Shown here: positions 1 through 6,817 of the stretch, piece by piece | Layout of the letters: each line of letters opens with the position of its first letter | Numbering within the stretch: position 1 is the stretch's first letter | Origin: DASZVN01 sp035547055 | GTDB lineage: Bacteria > Pseudomonadota > Alphaproteobacteria > Rhizobiales > Methylopilaceae | Reading direction: 5' to 3' | Assembly: GCA_035547055.1 (NCBI GenBank) | Contig: DASZVN010000028.1 | Coordinates: 1 to 22,659, forward strand | Length of the DNA stretch: 22,659 nucleotides | Notes under the pieces: generated by a model | Databases searched by the model: none | Told to the model about the DNA's origin: nothing | Seen by the model: only the letters and a program-made list of their open reading frames with translations | Made by a program: the position numbers and the translations under genes

Positions 1-66
1 CCGGTCAGCATGTCGACCTGGAACCGCGGCACGGCGCTTGGGATCACGGCGGGGGGCGAACGGTGA
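1..66 (+). CDS. 3' end of an unidentified gene (partial)
   Basis: Frame 1 is open from the first base and stops at TGA 64-66, giving about 21 residues that end in GITAGGER. The stop overlaps the GTG start of the next gene in a GTGA arrangement, the usual sign of translational coupling within an operon. The fragment is too short to assign a family. It is reported because the overlap suggests the reductase that follows is co-transcribed with this gene. Confidence 0.5.
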   Translation, partial: PVSMSTWNRGTALGITAGGER

Positions 67-989
67 GGGTTGCAGTCATCGGGGCGGGCGGCGTCGGCGG
101 CTTCGTCGGCGGGCTTCTCGCCAAGGCCGGCCACGAGGTGACCTTCCTCGCCCGCGGCGCCCATCTCGCCGCGATCCGCGAGCGCGGGCTTACCCTGAAG
201 AGCGTCCAGGCCGGCGACTTCACGATCGCCGCCGCGGCGACCGACCGGCCGGCGGAGCTCGGCCGGAACGATCTCGTCGTGGTCGCGGTCAAGATGTACG
301 ACTTCGCCGGCATCGTCGCCGCCGCCGCGGCGGCGCTCGCGCCCGAGGGCGTCGTGCTGCCGCTCCAGAACGGCCTCGAGGCGCCCGACCTTCTCGCCGC
401 GGCGGCCGGGCGCGAGCGGACGCTGGTCGGCACCATCTCGGTCGAGGCCGCGATCGCCGCGCCCGGCACCGTCGCCCACACCACGCCGAACCACCAGCTC
501 TCGCTCGCCGCGCTGTCCGGGCCGCCGGGCCCGCGGCTCGAAGCGCTTGCCGCCGCCTTCCGCGAGGCCGGCGTCAATGTCCGGGTCGGCCAGGGCGGGC
601 GCCAGATCCTGTGGGAAAAGGCGTCGGTGCTGATCCCGTTCGCGACCCTGACCTCGGCCGGCGACTGCACTCTCGGCGACATCTGGGCGGTGCCCGCCCT
701 GAAGCAGGCCTGGGACCGGCTCGCCGCCGAGGCGATCGCGGCGGCGGCGGCCGACGGCTACGACGTCCGCCGGGAGGCTGCCGCGATGGCGGCGACGTTC
801 GAGAAGATGCTGCCGCGCGCGGCGGGCTTCACCTCCTCGATGAACCGCGATTTCCGCGCCGGACGCCCGACCGAGCTGGAGTGGCTGACCGGCGCCGTGG
901 TCCGCGTCGGCCGCGACAAGGGTGCCCCGGCGCCCGCCCACGAAGCCCTCTACGGCGTGCTGAACCTCCGCGAGCGGCGGCGCTCCTAG
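63..989 (+). CDS. Ketopantoate reductase family protein (PanE/ApbA-like)
   Basis: A 308-residue NADP-binding oxidoreductase of the 2-dehydropantoate 2-reductase family. The N-terminus carries the dinucleotide motif GAGGVGG (residues 7-13), followed by VVVAVKMYD (72-80) and LQNG (101-104), all typical of PanE. The C-terminal helical domain keeps the catalytic Lys (WEK, Lys186) and the SSMNRD...TELE segment with the conserved Glu. The two Asn residues that normally follow the Lys (spacing +4 and +8) are not visible here; the stretch reads ASVLIPFATLT. It may therefore be a paralogue acting on another 2-keto acid rather than the pantothenate enzyme. The GTG start overlaps the stop of the preceding gene. 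It is convergent with the methyltransferase, with six bases between the stops. Confidence 0.85.
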   Translation: MRVAVIGAGGVGGFVGGLLAKAGHEVTFLARGAHLAAIRERGLTLKSVQAGDFTIAAAATDRPAELGRNDLVVVAVKMYDFAGIVAAAAAALAPEGVVLPLQNGLEAPDLLAAAAGRERTLVGTISVEAAIAAPGTVAHTTPNHQLSLAALSGPPGPRLEALAAAFREAGVNVRVGQGGRQILWEKASVLIPFATLTSAGDCTLGDIWAVPALKQAWDRLAAEAIAAAAADGYDVRREAAAMAATFEKMLPRAAGFTSSMNRDFRAGRPTELEWLTGAVVRVGRDKGAPAPAHEALYGVLNLRERRRS

Positions 990-1000
990 CCCGTGCTAGG
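985..1000. terminator. Hairpin enclosing two convergent stop codons
   Basis: CCTAGC (985-990) and GCTAGG (995-1000) form a perfect 6-bp stem with a CCGT loop. TAG 987-989 ends the reductase and CTA 996-998 is the reverse complement of the methyltransferase stop, so one palindrome contains both stops. No clear T-run follows in either direction, so its activity as a bidirectional terminator is only a suggestion. It also marks the left edge of the lower-GC island. Confidence 0.35.
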
Positions 1001-2150
1001 CGGTCCAGTCGAACTCCGGCTGTTGCGATCCAATTTTGATTGAGGCCAAGCGCGGAATGGCCTCACGGGCCAATCCTGCGTAGCGAGGATCCTTTTCGAC
1101 GCCAATGCTTCGGTAACCGACGGCGGACGAGGCGGCCAACGTCGATCCCGACCCGGCAAAAGGATCGACCACGACCCCGCTTCCCAGCGGAAGCGATGCT
1201 CGCACGATCTGACGCAAAAAGGCTTGCGGCTTAAGTGAAGGGTGGGGCGCGATCTTTCGCTCAGCCCGAGGGGTGGGATTGGATTTGATCACGTCGCCGA
1301 ACGGTTTGTGTTCGGATAATCGACGGAACCCGCCGGTGCCCCATTTTCGCAAATTATCCTGCACGCGGCCTTCGAGGGGAGTCCGCAGGATGATCCACGG
1401 CTCCCACATTGAGCGCGGCATCACCGATACGTCGGTGAATTCGCGATGTGCGTTCTTGGGTCGATCGCCACCGCGCATCGTCATCACGAGGCGCACGAGG
1501 TAGCCACGCAATTCAAGGCCACCTTCGGTCATCGCCCCGGCCACGACATGGGCCAGTAGGGGGTTAGATGCCACGACGACATTCGCGCCAGGGACGGCCG
1601 CTCGATGGATCAGAATGGCCAGCCGTTTGAAAAAGGCACGGAGCGCCAGCCGCTCCTCGTGTCCTAAAACGGTAAAGCGCGGAAGCGGCGCGCGCTTGTG
1701 TCCGTCAAAGGAGGGAGGAATGCGCCACACGCCGCCTCTTCCTGCGACGAGTTTGGCTTGCTCCGTTTCCGAATATTCGACCAAACCGTAGGGCGGGTCC
1801 GTGACAATCGCTTGAAATGATCGCTCAGGCTGCCGGGCCAACCAGGAAAAGCAATCGCCCCGATAAAGCCTGGCCCGCCCATCGTCGAAAACAGGTTCGT
1901 CCTGGGAATCATCGGAGCCGACGCCACCAGCCAGCGGATCGCCTGAGACCAGGCGGTACCGCCCGCGACCGACCCTTTCAAAGATGGTCGGCGTATTCAG
2001 GTTGAGATAGGAGCGGACCGAGGAAGGCGCTACCTCCAGGCCGAGCCTTCGGCAGACGGCGTCGTAGATGTCCTCGATTGGAACGTCCGTTCCGAGCATC
2101 GCGAGATGTTCGACGATCGCGTCGCGGACCGCGCCGGGTGGTGTCTGCAT
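996..2150 (-). CDS. Type II DNA methyltransferase, beta class, with N-terminal winged-helix-like domain
   Basis: A 384-residue site-specific DNA methyltransferase. The motif order is that of the beta class: catalytic TDPPYG first (residues about 117-122), then a variable target-recognition region, then motif X (HPSLKP) and the AdoMet-binding DPFAGSGST (about 329-337) near the C-terminus. DPPY favours N6-adenine methylation, although N4-cytosine is not excluded. Residues 2-67 look like a winged-helix/HARE-type domain (the PIEDIYDAV and SSVRSYLN helices, then GRGRYRL). I chose the ATG at 2150 over a GTG at 2177 because AAGAAGG lies 9 bases upstream of it. It lies downstream of the nuclease gene on the same strand, with 99 bases between them. 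Base composition is visibly lower in GC than the flanking genes. The recognition sequence cannot be read from this sequence. Confidence 0.92.
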   Translation of the reverse strand: MQTPPGAVRDAIVEHLAMLGTDVPIEDIYDAVCRRLGLEVAPSSVRSYLNLNTPTIFERVGRGRYRLVSGDPLAGGVGSDDSQDEPVFDDGRARLYRGDCFSWLARQPERSFQAIVTDPPYGLVEYSETEQAKLVAGRGGVWRIPPSFDGHKRAPLPRFTVLGHEERLALRAFFKRLAILIHRAAVPGANVVVASNPLLAHVVAGAMTEGGLELRGYLVRLVMTMRGGDRPKNAHREFTDVSVMPRSMWEPWIILRTPLEGRVQDNLRKWGTGGFRRLSEHKPFGDVIKSNPTPRAERKIAPHPSLKPQAFLRQIVRASLPLGSGVVVDPFAGSGSTLAASSAVGYRSIGVEKDPRYAGLAREAIPRLASIKIGSQQPEFDWTA

Positions 2151-2182
2151 GTGCTCAGGCCTTCTTGACCAGAGCACGATAG

Positions 2183-2198
2183 TGACGTCCGGACGTCA
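2183..2198. promoter_or_regulatory. Perfect 16-bp palindrome upstream of the methyltransferase
   Basis: TGACGTCCGGACGTCA is perfectly palindromic. It lies 33 bases before the methyltransferase ATG, in the 99-base gap after the nuclease gene. Read on the minus strand, CTTGACG at its edge gives a TTGACG -35-like hexamer, but I see no good -10 at the right spacing. The position suits an operator separating methyltransferase from nuclease expression. No controller (C) protein gene is present, so the methyltransferase's own winged-helix-like region is a possible binder; this is inference. Confidence 0.45.
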
Positions 2199-2249
2199 AG
2201 CGGTTTTCGGAAGATCGATGTGGATATCAGATGACACGGCGCGAGAGCG

Positions 2250-2918
2250 CTACGCGTGGGAGGTCTTGTAGACCCACCCAGCGCGGAGCTTTACGATACC
2301 TTGTCGGTGCAACGTAGAAGTTCTGGTTCCGAGTGTGCCACGTGGATTAGAGCGAAAATCGTCTTCGGCTACTTCAGCCAGATAGACTTCCGTGAACGTC
2401 ATCGGTTGACGTACCGCCGCGGGTTCGGTGTCGTTGTCGACCGCATAGACGAATACCCCCATCCATTGTGCCCGCGCGCCGTGCGTGTCGACAGCGCCGC
2501 CGGATTTGCGGGTGCTCTTGATTTCGACTCCGTCACTACCTGCGGCAACTGAATCGTTGGGATAGTGGCCACGGACGAGAAGGTCCGGGTGTCCGTTGAA
2601 ATGGCGATTCTCAACCAGCGCTCGGGAGAATTTTGCCAGCGATGCCGTGATCATATCGCTGAGAATGCCACTCATGGCTGCCGGCCTCAACATGTCGTCC
2701 AGACGACGCAATCCCTTTCGCGAGAGCAGTTCATTCACATCGTAGAAGAAGTCGTACACGTCCTGCATTGCCATTTCGAAGTCGGCAAGGCGAAGCTCGA
2801 ATGGCAAAACCGCGTGAGGATTGAACGCCTTGCGATCCACCTGGGCTTTTTTCACGTCAGCTCCATTCAAAGATAGGTGCGAGCCGCTGTGGGCAGCTTG
2901 ACTCGCAACCGTTGCCAT
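2250..2918 (-). CDS. Type II restriction endonuclease, PD-(D/E)XK fold
   Basis: A 222-residue protein whose middle contains a clear PD-(D/E)XK nuclease signature: Pro111-Asp112 (GHPDLLV), then Glu132-Ile-Lys134 (GVEIKST) twenty residues later, the spacing of many type II restriction enzymes. The N-terminal half is mostly helical and carries no recognised motif. After EIKST comes a hydrophobic strand (WMGVFVYAV). The length fits a small homodimeric endonuclease. It lies immediately upstream of a DNA methyltransferase on the same strand, which is what makes the assignment convincing. The ATG at 2918 has GGTGG six bases upstream. Its GC content is lower than that of the flanking host genes. I could not tie it to a named enzyme or recognition site. 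Confidence 0.83.
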   Translation of the reverse strand: MATVASQAAHSGSHLSLNGADVKKAQVDRKAFNPHAVLPFELRLADFEMAMQDVYDFFYDVNELLSRKGLRRLDDMLRPAAMSGILSDMITASLAKFSRALVENRHFNGHPDLLVRGHYPNDSVAAGSDGVEIKSTRKSGGAVDTHGARAQWMGVFVYAVDNDTEPAAVRQPMTFTEVYLAEVAEDDFRSNPRGTLGTRTSTLHRQGIVKLRAGWVYKTSHA

Positions 2919-2957
2919 CAGGTGTCCACCCTTGCCTTTTCCGTGACGGCGGGCATT

Positions 2958-2988
2958 GTTACCAGTGCGGCGTTAACGGACTGGTAAC
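2958..2988. promoter_or_regulatory. Inverted repeat at the right edge of the restriction-modification island
   Basis: GTTACCAGT (2958-2966) and ACTGGTAAC (2980-2988) are perfect 9-bp inverted repeats separated by 13 bases. The right arm ends one base before the ATG (2990) of the next gene. The site sits in the 71-base gap between that gene and the divergent nuclease gene, so a bound protein could affect both. As RNA it would place a hairpin directly on the start codon of the rightward gene. Confidence 0.45.
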
Positions 2989-2989
2989 C

Positions 2990-3574
2990 ATGAGCCTCGA
3001 CTCGTCTGCCTCCGTGCCGCCCCAGGTGCCCAGCCTGCGCGACGCGCTGCGCCGGGCGCGTTCCGAATCGGCCGAGCGAAGCGGGGTCCTGGTCGAGCTC
3101 CGCACCGCCGAGATGGCGCGGCTCGACCTCCTCAAGGAGGCGCTGGAGCCGGTGCTGGCCCAGGTGCCCGAGGACATCGACCTGTTCGAGAGCGCGCTGA
3201 TGCCGGGCGACCCGGCGCGGCTGTTCGTCGACCAGCTCGGCTTCGTCGAGATGGGCGCCGACAAGCGCACCTACCGCTTCTTCCAGGACACCCGCTACGG
3301 TCGCCGCCTGATCGCCGAGTCGGAGAAGCTGCCGGTGATCCTGCCGGCGATGACCGACTATATCGCGCGCCGCATGGTCGAGCGCGAGAAGGCGCTGGCC
3401 TCCGACCTGGTCGAGACGGCGCCGGCCGCTGCGGCGCCGCGCCCGGCTGCCGCGCCGGCGGAGAAGCCGCGGCGCGGCGCGCGGCTGGTCGGCCTGGTCG
3501 CGCTCGCGGCGATCGCCGCCTTCGTCGTGTTCTTCATCCTCGCCGATCTCTGGCAGAGCTATTTCGCGCCGTAG
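2990..3574 (+). CDS. Conserved hypothetical protein with C-terminal membrane anchor
   Basis: A 194-residue protein. The first 140 residues are charged and largely helical. They include a segment around FVEMGADKRTYRF and DTRYGRRLIAES that looks like a conserved core, and then YIARRMVEREKAL. An Ala/Pro linker (about 143-161) leads to one hydrophobic helix near residues 167-187 (LVGLVALAAIAAFVVFFIL) and a short tail, so the C-terminus is probably anchored in the inner membrane with the bulk in the cytoplasm. The ATG at 2990 is preferred to an upstream start at 2912 because the upstream codons are low quality and lie in the divergent promoter region. GC content returns to the genomic norm here. 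Function unknown. Confidence 0.75.
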   Translation: MSLDSSASVPPQVPSLRDALRRARSESAERSGVLVELRTAEMARLDLLKEALEPVLAQVPEDIDLFESALMPGDPARLFVDQLGFVEMGADKRTYRFFQDTRYGRRLIAESEKLPVILPAMTDYIARRMVEREKALASDLVETAPAAAAPRPAAAPAEKPRRGARLVGLVALAAIAAFVVFFILADLWQSYFAP

Positions 3575-3598
3575 AGAAGGCTGCTCACGGACGGCCAC

Positions 3599-3688
3599 CG
3601 TCATTGCGAGAAGCGCAGCGACGAAGCAATCCGGTGGGCCAAGCGCCACGCTGCTGCCCTGGACTGCTTCGCTTCGCTCGCAATGACG
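3599..3688. repeat. Short dispersed palindromic repeat with CGTCATTGCGAG ends
   Basis: The left arm starts CGTCATTGCGAG at 3599 and runs on through GACGAAGCAATCC. The right arm starts GGACTGCTTCGC at about 3661 and ends GCAATGACG at 3688, giving imperfect inverted repeats of about 28 bases around a GC-rich centre. Repeats with these ends are common between genes in alphaproteobacteria. It lies between two convergent genes and may also fold as a transcript-end hairpin. Confidence 0.75.
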
Positions 3689-3697
3689 CCGGTGCCT

Positions 3698-4324
3698 CTA
3701 CTGGCTGGCCCAGAGGATGCGGGCGATCCAGGCGACCTCCTTGAGCGGCAGCACCCGGTCGGGGTGGTCGGGGTTCAGCGAGCGCAGCTCGATCAGCCGC
3801 GCGGTCTCGCGCTTCAGCTCCTTGGCCAGCACCTCGCCCTCGACGGTCTTGACCACGACGCGGTCGCCGCGCCGGCGCTGCGCCGCCGGCGAGACCACGA
3901 TCACGTCGCCGTCGCGATAGAGCGGCAGCATCGAATCGCCCGAAATCTCGAGCGCGTAGGCGTGCTCGTCATGGACGTTGGGGAAGCGGACCTCGTCCCA
4001 GCTTCCGCCGACCGGAAAGCCGGCGTCGTCGAAGAAGCCGCCCTTGCCGGCCTGGGCGAGGCCGATCAGCGGGATCGGCGGCGCGGCCGCGGGCGGCGGC
4101 GCCAGGAAACCGAGGAAGCTGTCGAGCTGGGTGCCGGTAGCGTCGAGCACCTTGGCGATCGATTCGGTCGAGGGCCAGCGCGGCCGCCCGTCGGGGCCGT
4201 GGCGCTTGGAGCGGTTGAAGGTGGTAGGATCGAGCCCCGCGCGCTTGGCCAGCGCCGAGGCCGAGAGGCCGTTCGCCCCCGCCAGTCGGTCGAGCGCATC
4301 CCACACGCGGGAATGGGTGAGCAT
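3698..4324 (-). CDS. LexA-like S24 family repressor with N-terminal helix-turn-helix
   Basis: A 208-residue transcriptional repressor. Residues about 8-75 form an XRE-type helix-turn-helix region (SASALAKRAGLDPTTFNR, then a second helical pair up to DSFLGF). A Pro/Ala linker follows, then an S24 peptidase fold with the nucleophile Ser131 in GDSML and the likely general base Lys168 in VLAKEL, 37 residues apart as in LexA. An Ala-Gly pair (92-93, AQAGKGG) stands where self-cleavage would be expected. The ATG at 4324 has AAGGGG upstream and is preferred to a TTG at 4348. It diverges from the flavin monooxygenase gene. No phage genes are nearby, so this looks like a resident stress-type regulator; whether it responds to RecA is unknown. 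Confidence 0.88.
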   Translation of the reverse strand: MLTHSRVWDALDRLAGANGLSASALAKRAGLDPTTFNRSKRHGPDGRPRWPSTESIAKVLDATGTQLDSFLGFLAPPPAAAPPIPLIGLAQAGKGGFFDDAGFPVGGSWDEVRFPNVHDEHAYALEISGDSMLPLYRDGDVIVVSPAAQRRRGDRVVVKTVEGEVLAKELKRETARLIELRSLNPDHPDRVLPLKEVAWIARILWASQ

Positions 4325-4348
4325 GGTCGCCCCTTGAATTTCATCCAA

Positions 4349-4368
4349 TCTAGGAAATTACTCTTAGA
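4349..4368. promoter_or_regulatory. Candidate operator of the S24 repressor
   Basis: TCTAGGA (4349-4355) and TCTTAGA (4362-4368) are inverted repeats matching at six of seven positions around a 6-base AT-rich centre. The site lies 25 bases upstream of the repressor ATG, in a short AT-rich patch inside very GC-rich DNA, where the repressor's own promoter would lie. Autoregulation is therefore likely. The divergent monooxygenase gene starts 142 bases away and could also be affected. Confidence 0.55.
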
Positions 4369-4509
4369 TACAGGCAATGTCCAGGGCGTCCGCTACGGCG
4401 AGGCCACGGGCCTTGCAAGCGCCCGCCACGGTGGCGAACAATGGCGCGGCCGGCGGGCGCGATCCGAGGCGCGCCGGCGCCGCCGAGACCGAGCGAGGAG
4501 CGCCTGTCG

Positions 4510-5790
4510 ATGTCCTCAGTGCAAGCCGCCGCCCGCGAGGCCGACGTCAAGATCCGTCCCCTGCCGGTGCCGGAGCCGGACCTCACCCCGGCCGAGCTCC
4601 TGAAGCGCGCCCGGGCGCTGCGCCCGCTGCTCCGCGCCACCCAGGACGAGAGCGACGCCCGCGGCCACTATTCCGAGGAGATCCACAAGAAATTCATGGA
4701 GGCGGGGTTCTACCGCATCCTCCAGCCCAAGCTCTTCGGCGGCTACGAGTTCGACTACACGACCTACTACAAGGTGATGCTGGAGATCTCGACCGGCCAC
4801 CCCGGCGCCGGCTGGTGCCTCGCGCTCGGCGCCTCGCACGGCGCGGTCGTCGCCGCCCACTGGCCGGCCGAGGCCCAGGTCGACTTCTTCGGCACCGATG
4901 GCCATTTCATCGCCCCGCACAGCGCGCCGCCCGGCGGCAAGCTGACCAAGGTCGACGGCGGCTACATGGTCACCGGCAAATGGGGCTACTGCTCGGGCAT
5001 CCCCTATTCGACCCATCTGCTCGGAACCTCGCTCCTGCAGAAGGAGAGCGGCCCGCCCGAGATGAAGGTGATCGTGCTGCCGCGCAAGAACTACACCATC
5101 GTCGACGACTGGGGCGGCGACGCCACGCTCGGCATGGCGGCGAGCGGCTCGAACAGCGTCACCGCCGAGAACGTGTTCGTGCCCGAGCACCACGTCTCCT
5201 ACGGCAACGCGCTGTGGTGCCGCCCCGAGGAAATGGCCGACGGCACCTTCGGCACGCGCCTCCACGGCAACCCGATGTATCTCGGCCGCCTGATGGGCCC
5301 CTACCACGCCTCGCTCATCACCCCGGTGATCGGCGCCGCGCGGGCCGCGATCGACGCCTTCGAGGAGATCCTGACGAGCCGGGTCAACATGGCCCAGCCC
5401 AACGTGCTCCGCGCCCATCATTTCGAGGGCCAGCGCCCGTTCGGCGAGGCGGTGGCGATGACCGACGCCGCCGAGGCGATCCTGGTCTCGGCCTGCGACC
5501 GCTACATGGAATACTGCCATCGCTGGGGCCGCGACGGCACGCCGATCACGGTGGAGGAGAACCTTCGCCTGTGGACGCTGGAGCAGCAGGCCGGCAAGCT
5601 CGCCGCCGAGGCGGTCGAGCTGATCTGGCGCTCGGCCTCATCCGCCGAGTCGAAGCGCGGCACCAAGATCCAGCGCTATTTCCGCGACGTGGCGATGTAC
5701 CGCCAGCACATCTCGGCCCAGATCCAGAACTTCGCCGTCTACGTCGCCCGCACCCATTTCAACCAGCCGGTCGGCATGTTCGGGCTGTAG
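4510..5790 (+). CDS. Acyl-CoA dehydrogenase-fold flavin monooxygenase (group D, HsaA/HpaH-like)
   Basis: A 426-residue protein with the acyl-CoA dehydrogenase fold as used by two-component flavin-dependent hydroxylases. An N-terminal helical domain (about 25-125, with HYSEEIHKKFMEAGFYRILQ) is followed by a beta domain containing GYMVTGKWGYCSGI (151-164), the FMN/FAD-contact strand of this group. A C-terminal helical bundle ends in YFRDVAMYRQHISAQ. Group D enzymes hydroxylate phenolic or related substrates using reduced flavin supplied by a separate reductase; no reductase gene is nearby, and the substrate cannot be inferred. The ATG at 4510 follows GAGGAG; an in-frame ATG at 4441 would add a low-complexity leader and has no ribosome site. 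It might instead be an ordinary acyl-CoA dehydrogenase paralogue. Confidence 0.85.
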   Translation: MSSVQAAAREADVKIRPLPVPEPDLTPAELLKRARALRPLLRATQDESDARGHYSEEIHKKFMEAGFYRILQPKLFGGYEFDYTTYYKVMLEISTGHPGAGWCLALGASHGAVVAAHWPAEAQVDFFGTDGHFIAPHSAPPGGKLTKVDGGYMVTGKWGYCSGIPYSTHLLGTSLLQKESGPPEMKVIVLPRKNYTIVDDWGGDATLGMAASGSNSVTAENVFVPEHHVSYGNALWCRPEEMADGTFGTRLHGNPMYLGRLMGPYHASLITPVIGAARAAIDAFEEILTSRVNMAQPNVLRAHHFEGQRPFGEAVAMTDAAEAILVSACDRYMEYCHRWGRDGTPITVEENLRLWTLEQQAGKLAAEAVELIWRSASSAESKRGTKIQRYFRDVAMYRQHISAQIQNFAVYVARTHFNQPVGMFGL

Positions 5791-5806
5791 TCGCTCCGCT
5801 CGCAGA

Positions 5807-5926
5807 ATCCTCCCTCGCGTCAGCGGGGTTGGGGGACCATGCGAAGCATGGTGGAAGGGCGTCGCTTCGGAAAAGGCCCCCTCCGGCTCGCTGCGCTCGC
5901 CACCTCCCCGCTTCGCAGGGGAGGAT
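5807..5926. repeat. Composite palindromic repeat, modules in order B-A
   Basis: The element is bounded by ATCCTCCC (5807-5814) and GGGAGGAT (5919-5926). The left module B (about 5807-5856) contains the perfect hairpin ACCATGC-GAA-GCATGGT (5836-5852). The right module A (about 5877-5926) contains CCTCCCC...GGGGAGG (5903-5924). Both modules recur at 20617-20734 in the opposite order. It fills the gap between the monooxygenase and the convergent sigma factor gene. Confidence 0.75.
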
Positions 5927-5941
5927 CAACCTCGCGGCCTG

Positions 5942-6625
5942 CTAAGGAAACAGAATCGCCTCGACGCGGGCGATGACCCGGTCGCAGCGCCAGCCGGCGA
6001 AGGGGAAGGCGTCCTGCAGCGTCGCGCTCAGCTCCGCGTCCAGCGCCTTCCGCAGCAGGCGGCGGGCGCGGTGCAGGCGGGTCTTCACCGTCTCGGGCCG
6101 GATGTGGAGGAAGCGCGCGGTCTCGGCGACCGACATCTCCTCGATGTCGCGCATCACGAAGACGGTGCGGAACGCCTCGGGCAGGGTGTCGACCGCCTGC
6201 TCGATCACGGTGCGGAGCTGGCGCCGCGCGGCGCTGCGCTCGGGATCGTCGGGGGCGTTGGGGTTGAAGGGCACGATCTTCGCCTCGGCGGGCCGCTCCA
6301 GGATGTCGAGATCGGTGGTGTCGCGGCGCCGGCGGCGGCGGCCGATGGCCTCGTTCAGGGCGATGCGGGTGAGCCAGGTGCCGAGGCTGGCCTCGCCGCG
6401 ATAGCCGGGGAGTGCGGCATAGGCCTTCAGATAGGTCTCCTGCACCGCGTCCTCGGCCTCGGCGTCGTCGCCGAGGACACTCCTGGCGACGCGGAACAGG
6501 CGGCGATTGTGGCGCCGCATCACCTCGCGAAAGGCCGCCGGCTCCTGGCGGCAGGCGCGCTCCGCCAGCTCCGCCTCGCCGAGATCCTCCAGCGGCCGCG
6601 GCCGCGCCAGCTCGATCGCGCTCAT
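5942..6625 (-). CDS. ECF-family RNA polymerase sigma factor
   Basis: A 227-residue sigma-70 family factor of the extracytoplasmic-function type. Region 2 spans about residues 30-100 (RRHNRRLFRVARSVL, then the AEDAVQETYLKAY signature and TWLTRIALNEAIGRRRR). Region 4 spans about 140-195 (LPEAFRTVFVMRD, then the helix-turn-helix EMSVAETARFLHI and PETVKTRLHRARRLL). A linker of about 40 residues separates them, and about 30 residues follow region 4. The ATG at 6625 has GGGAAG upstream. No anti-sigma gene adjoins it, which is unusual for this family. The 192-base divergent region holds GGTTC-CT-GAACC (6673-6684); its minus-strand reading supplies a GGAAC motif resembling ECF -35 elements, so autoregulation is possible, though I see no convincing -10. 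Confidence 0.92.
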   Translation of the reverse strand: MSAIELARPRPLEDLGEAELAERACRQEPAAFREVMRRHNRRLFRVARSVLGDDAEAEDAVQETYLKAYAALPGYRGEASLGTWLTRIALNEAIGRRRRRRDTTDLDILERPAEAKIVPFNPNAPDDPERSAARRQLRTVIEQAVDTLPEAFRTVFVMRDIEEMSVAETARFLHIRPETVKTRLHRARRLLRKALDAELSATLQDAFPFAGWRCDRVIARVEAILFP

Positions 6626-6817
6626 GGTCGCTTCCCATTGCCGTCGCCCATTGGATGGCGGCAATCGCGAAAGGTTCCTGAACCGCACGGCGCGCCGGTG
6701 CGGCGGGCAATTCACGAAGCCTTGTCCACACGCCGTTGTGAGGCGCCGCGGCCGAGCGTGGCCGTAGCGTCCGGCCCGGACCCCAGCGGTCCGGCCGCGC
6801 CATTGGAGGCGAGCAAC

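Noticed and set aside
38..1039. Long plus-strand frame overlapping the reductase, Arg-rich
   Set aside because: The composition is typical of an off-frame reading of GC-rich coding DNA; the frame at 63-989 carries the conserved reductase motifs.
996..2918. Broader defence island around the restriction-modification pair
   Set aside because: The flanking genes are ordinary metabolic or membrane genes of host-like composition; no other defence gene, toxin-antitoxin pair or integrase was seen.
3698..4368. Prophage remnant suggested by a LexA/CI-like repressor
   Set aside because: No integrase, structural or replication genes lie nearby; stand-alone S24 regulators are common in alphaproteobacterial chromosomes.
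4377..5945. 522-codon frame overlapping the flavin monooxygenase
   Set aside because: Arg/Pro/Gly-rich shadow of the true gene, with no recognisable domain.
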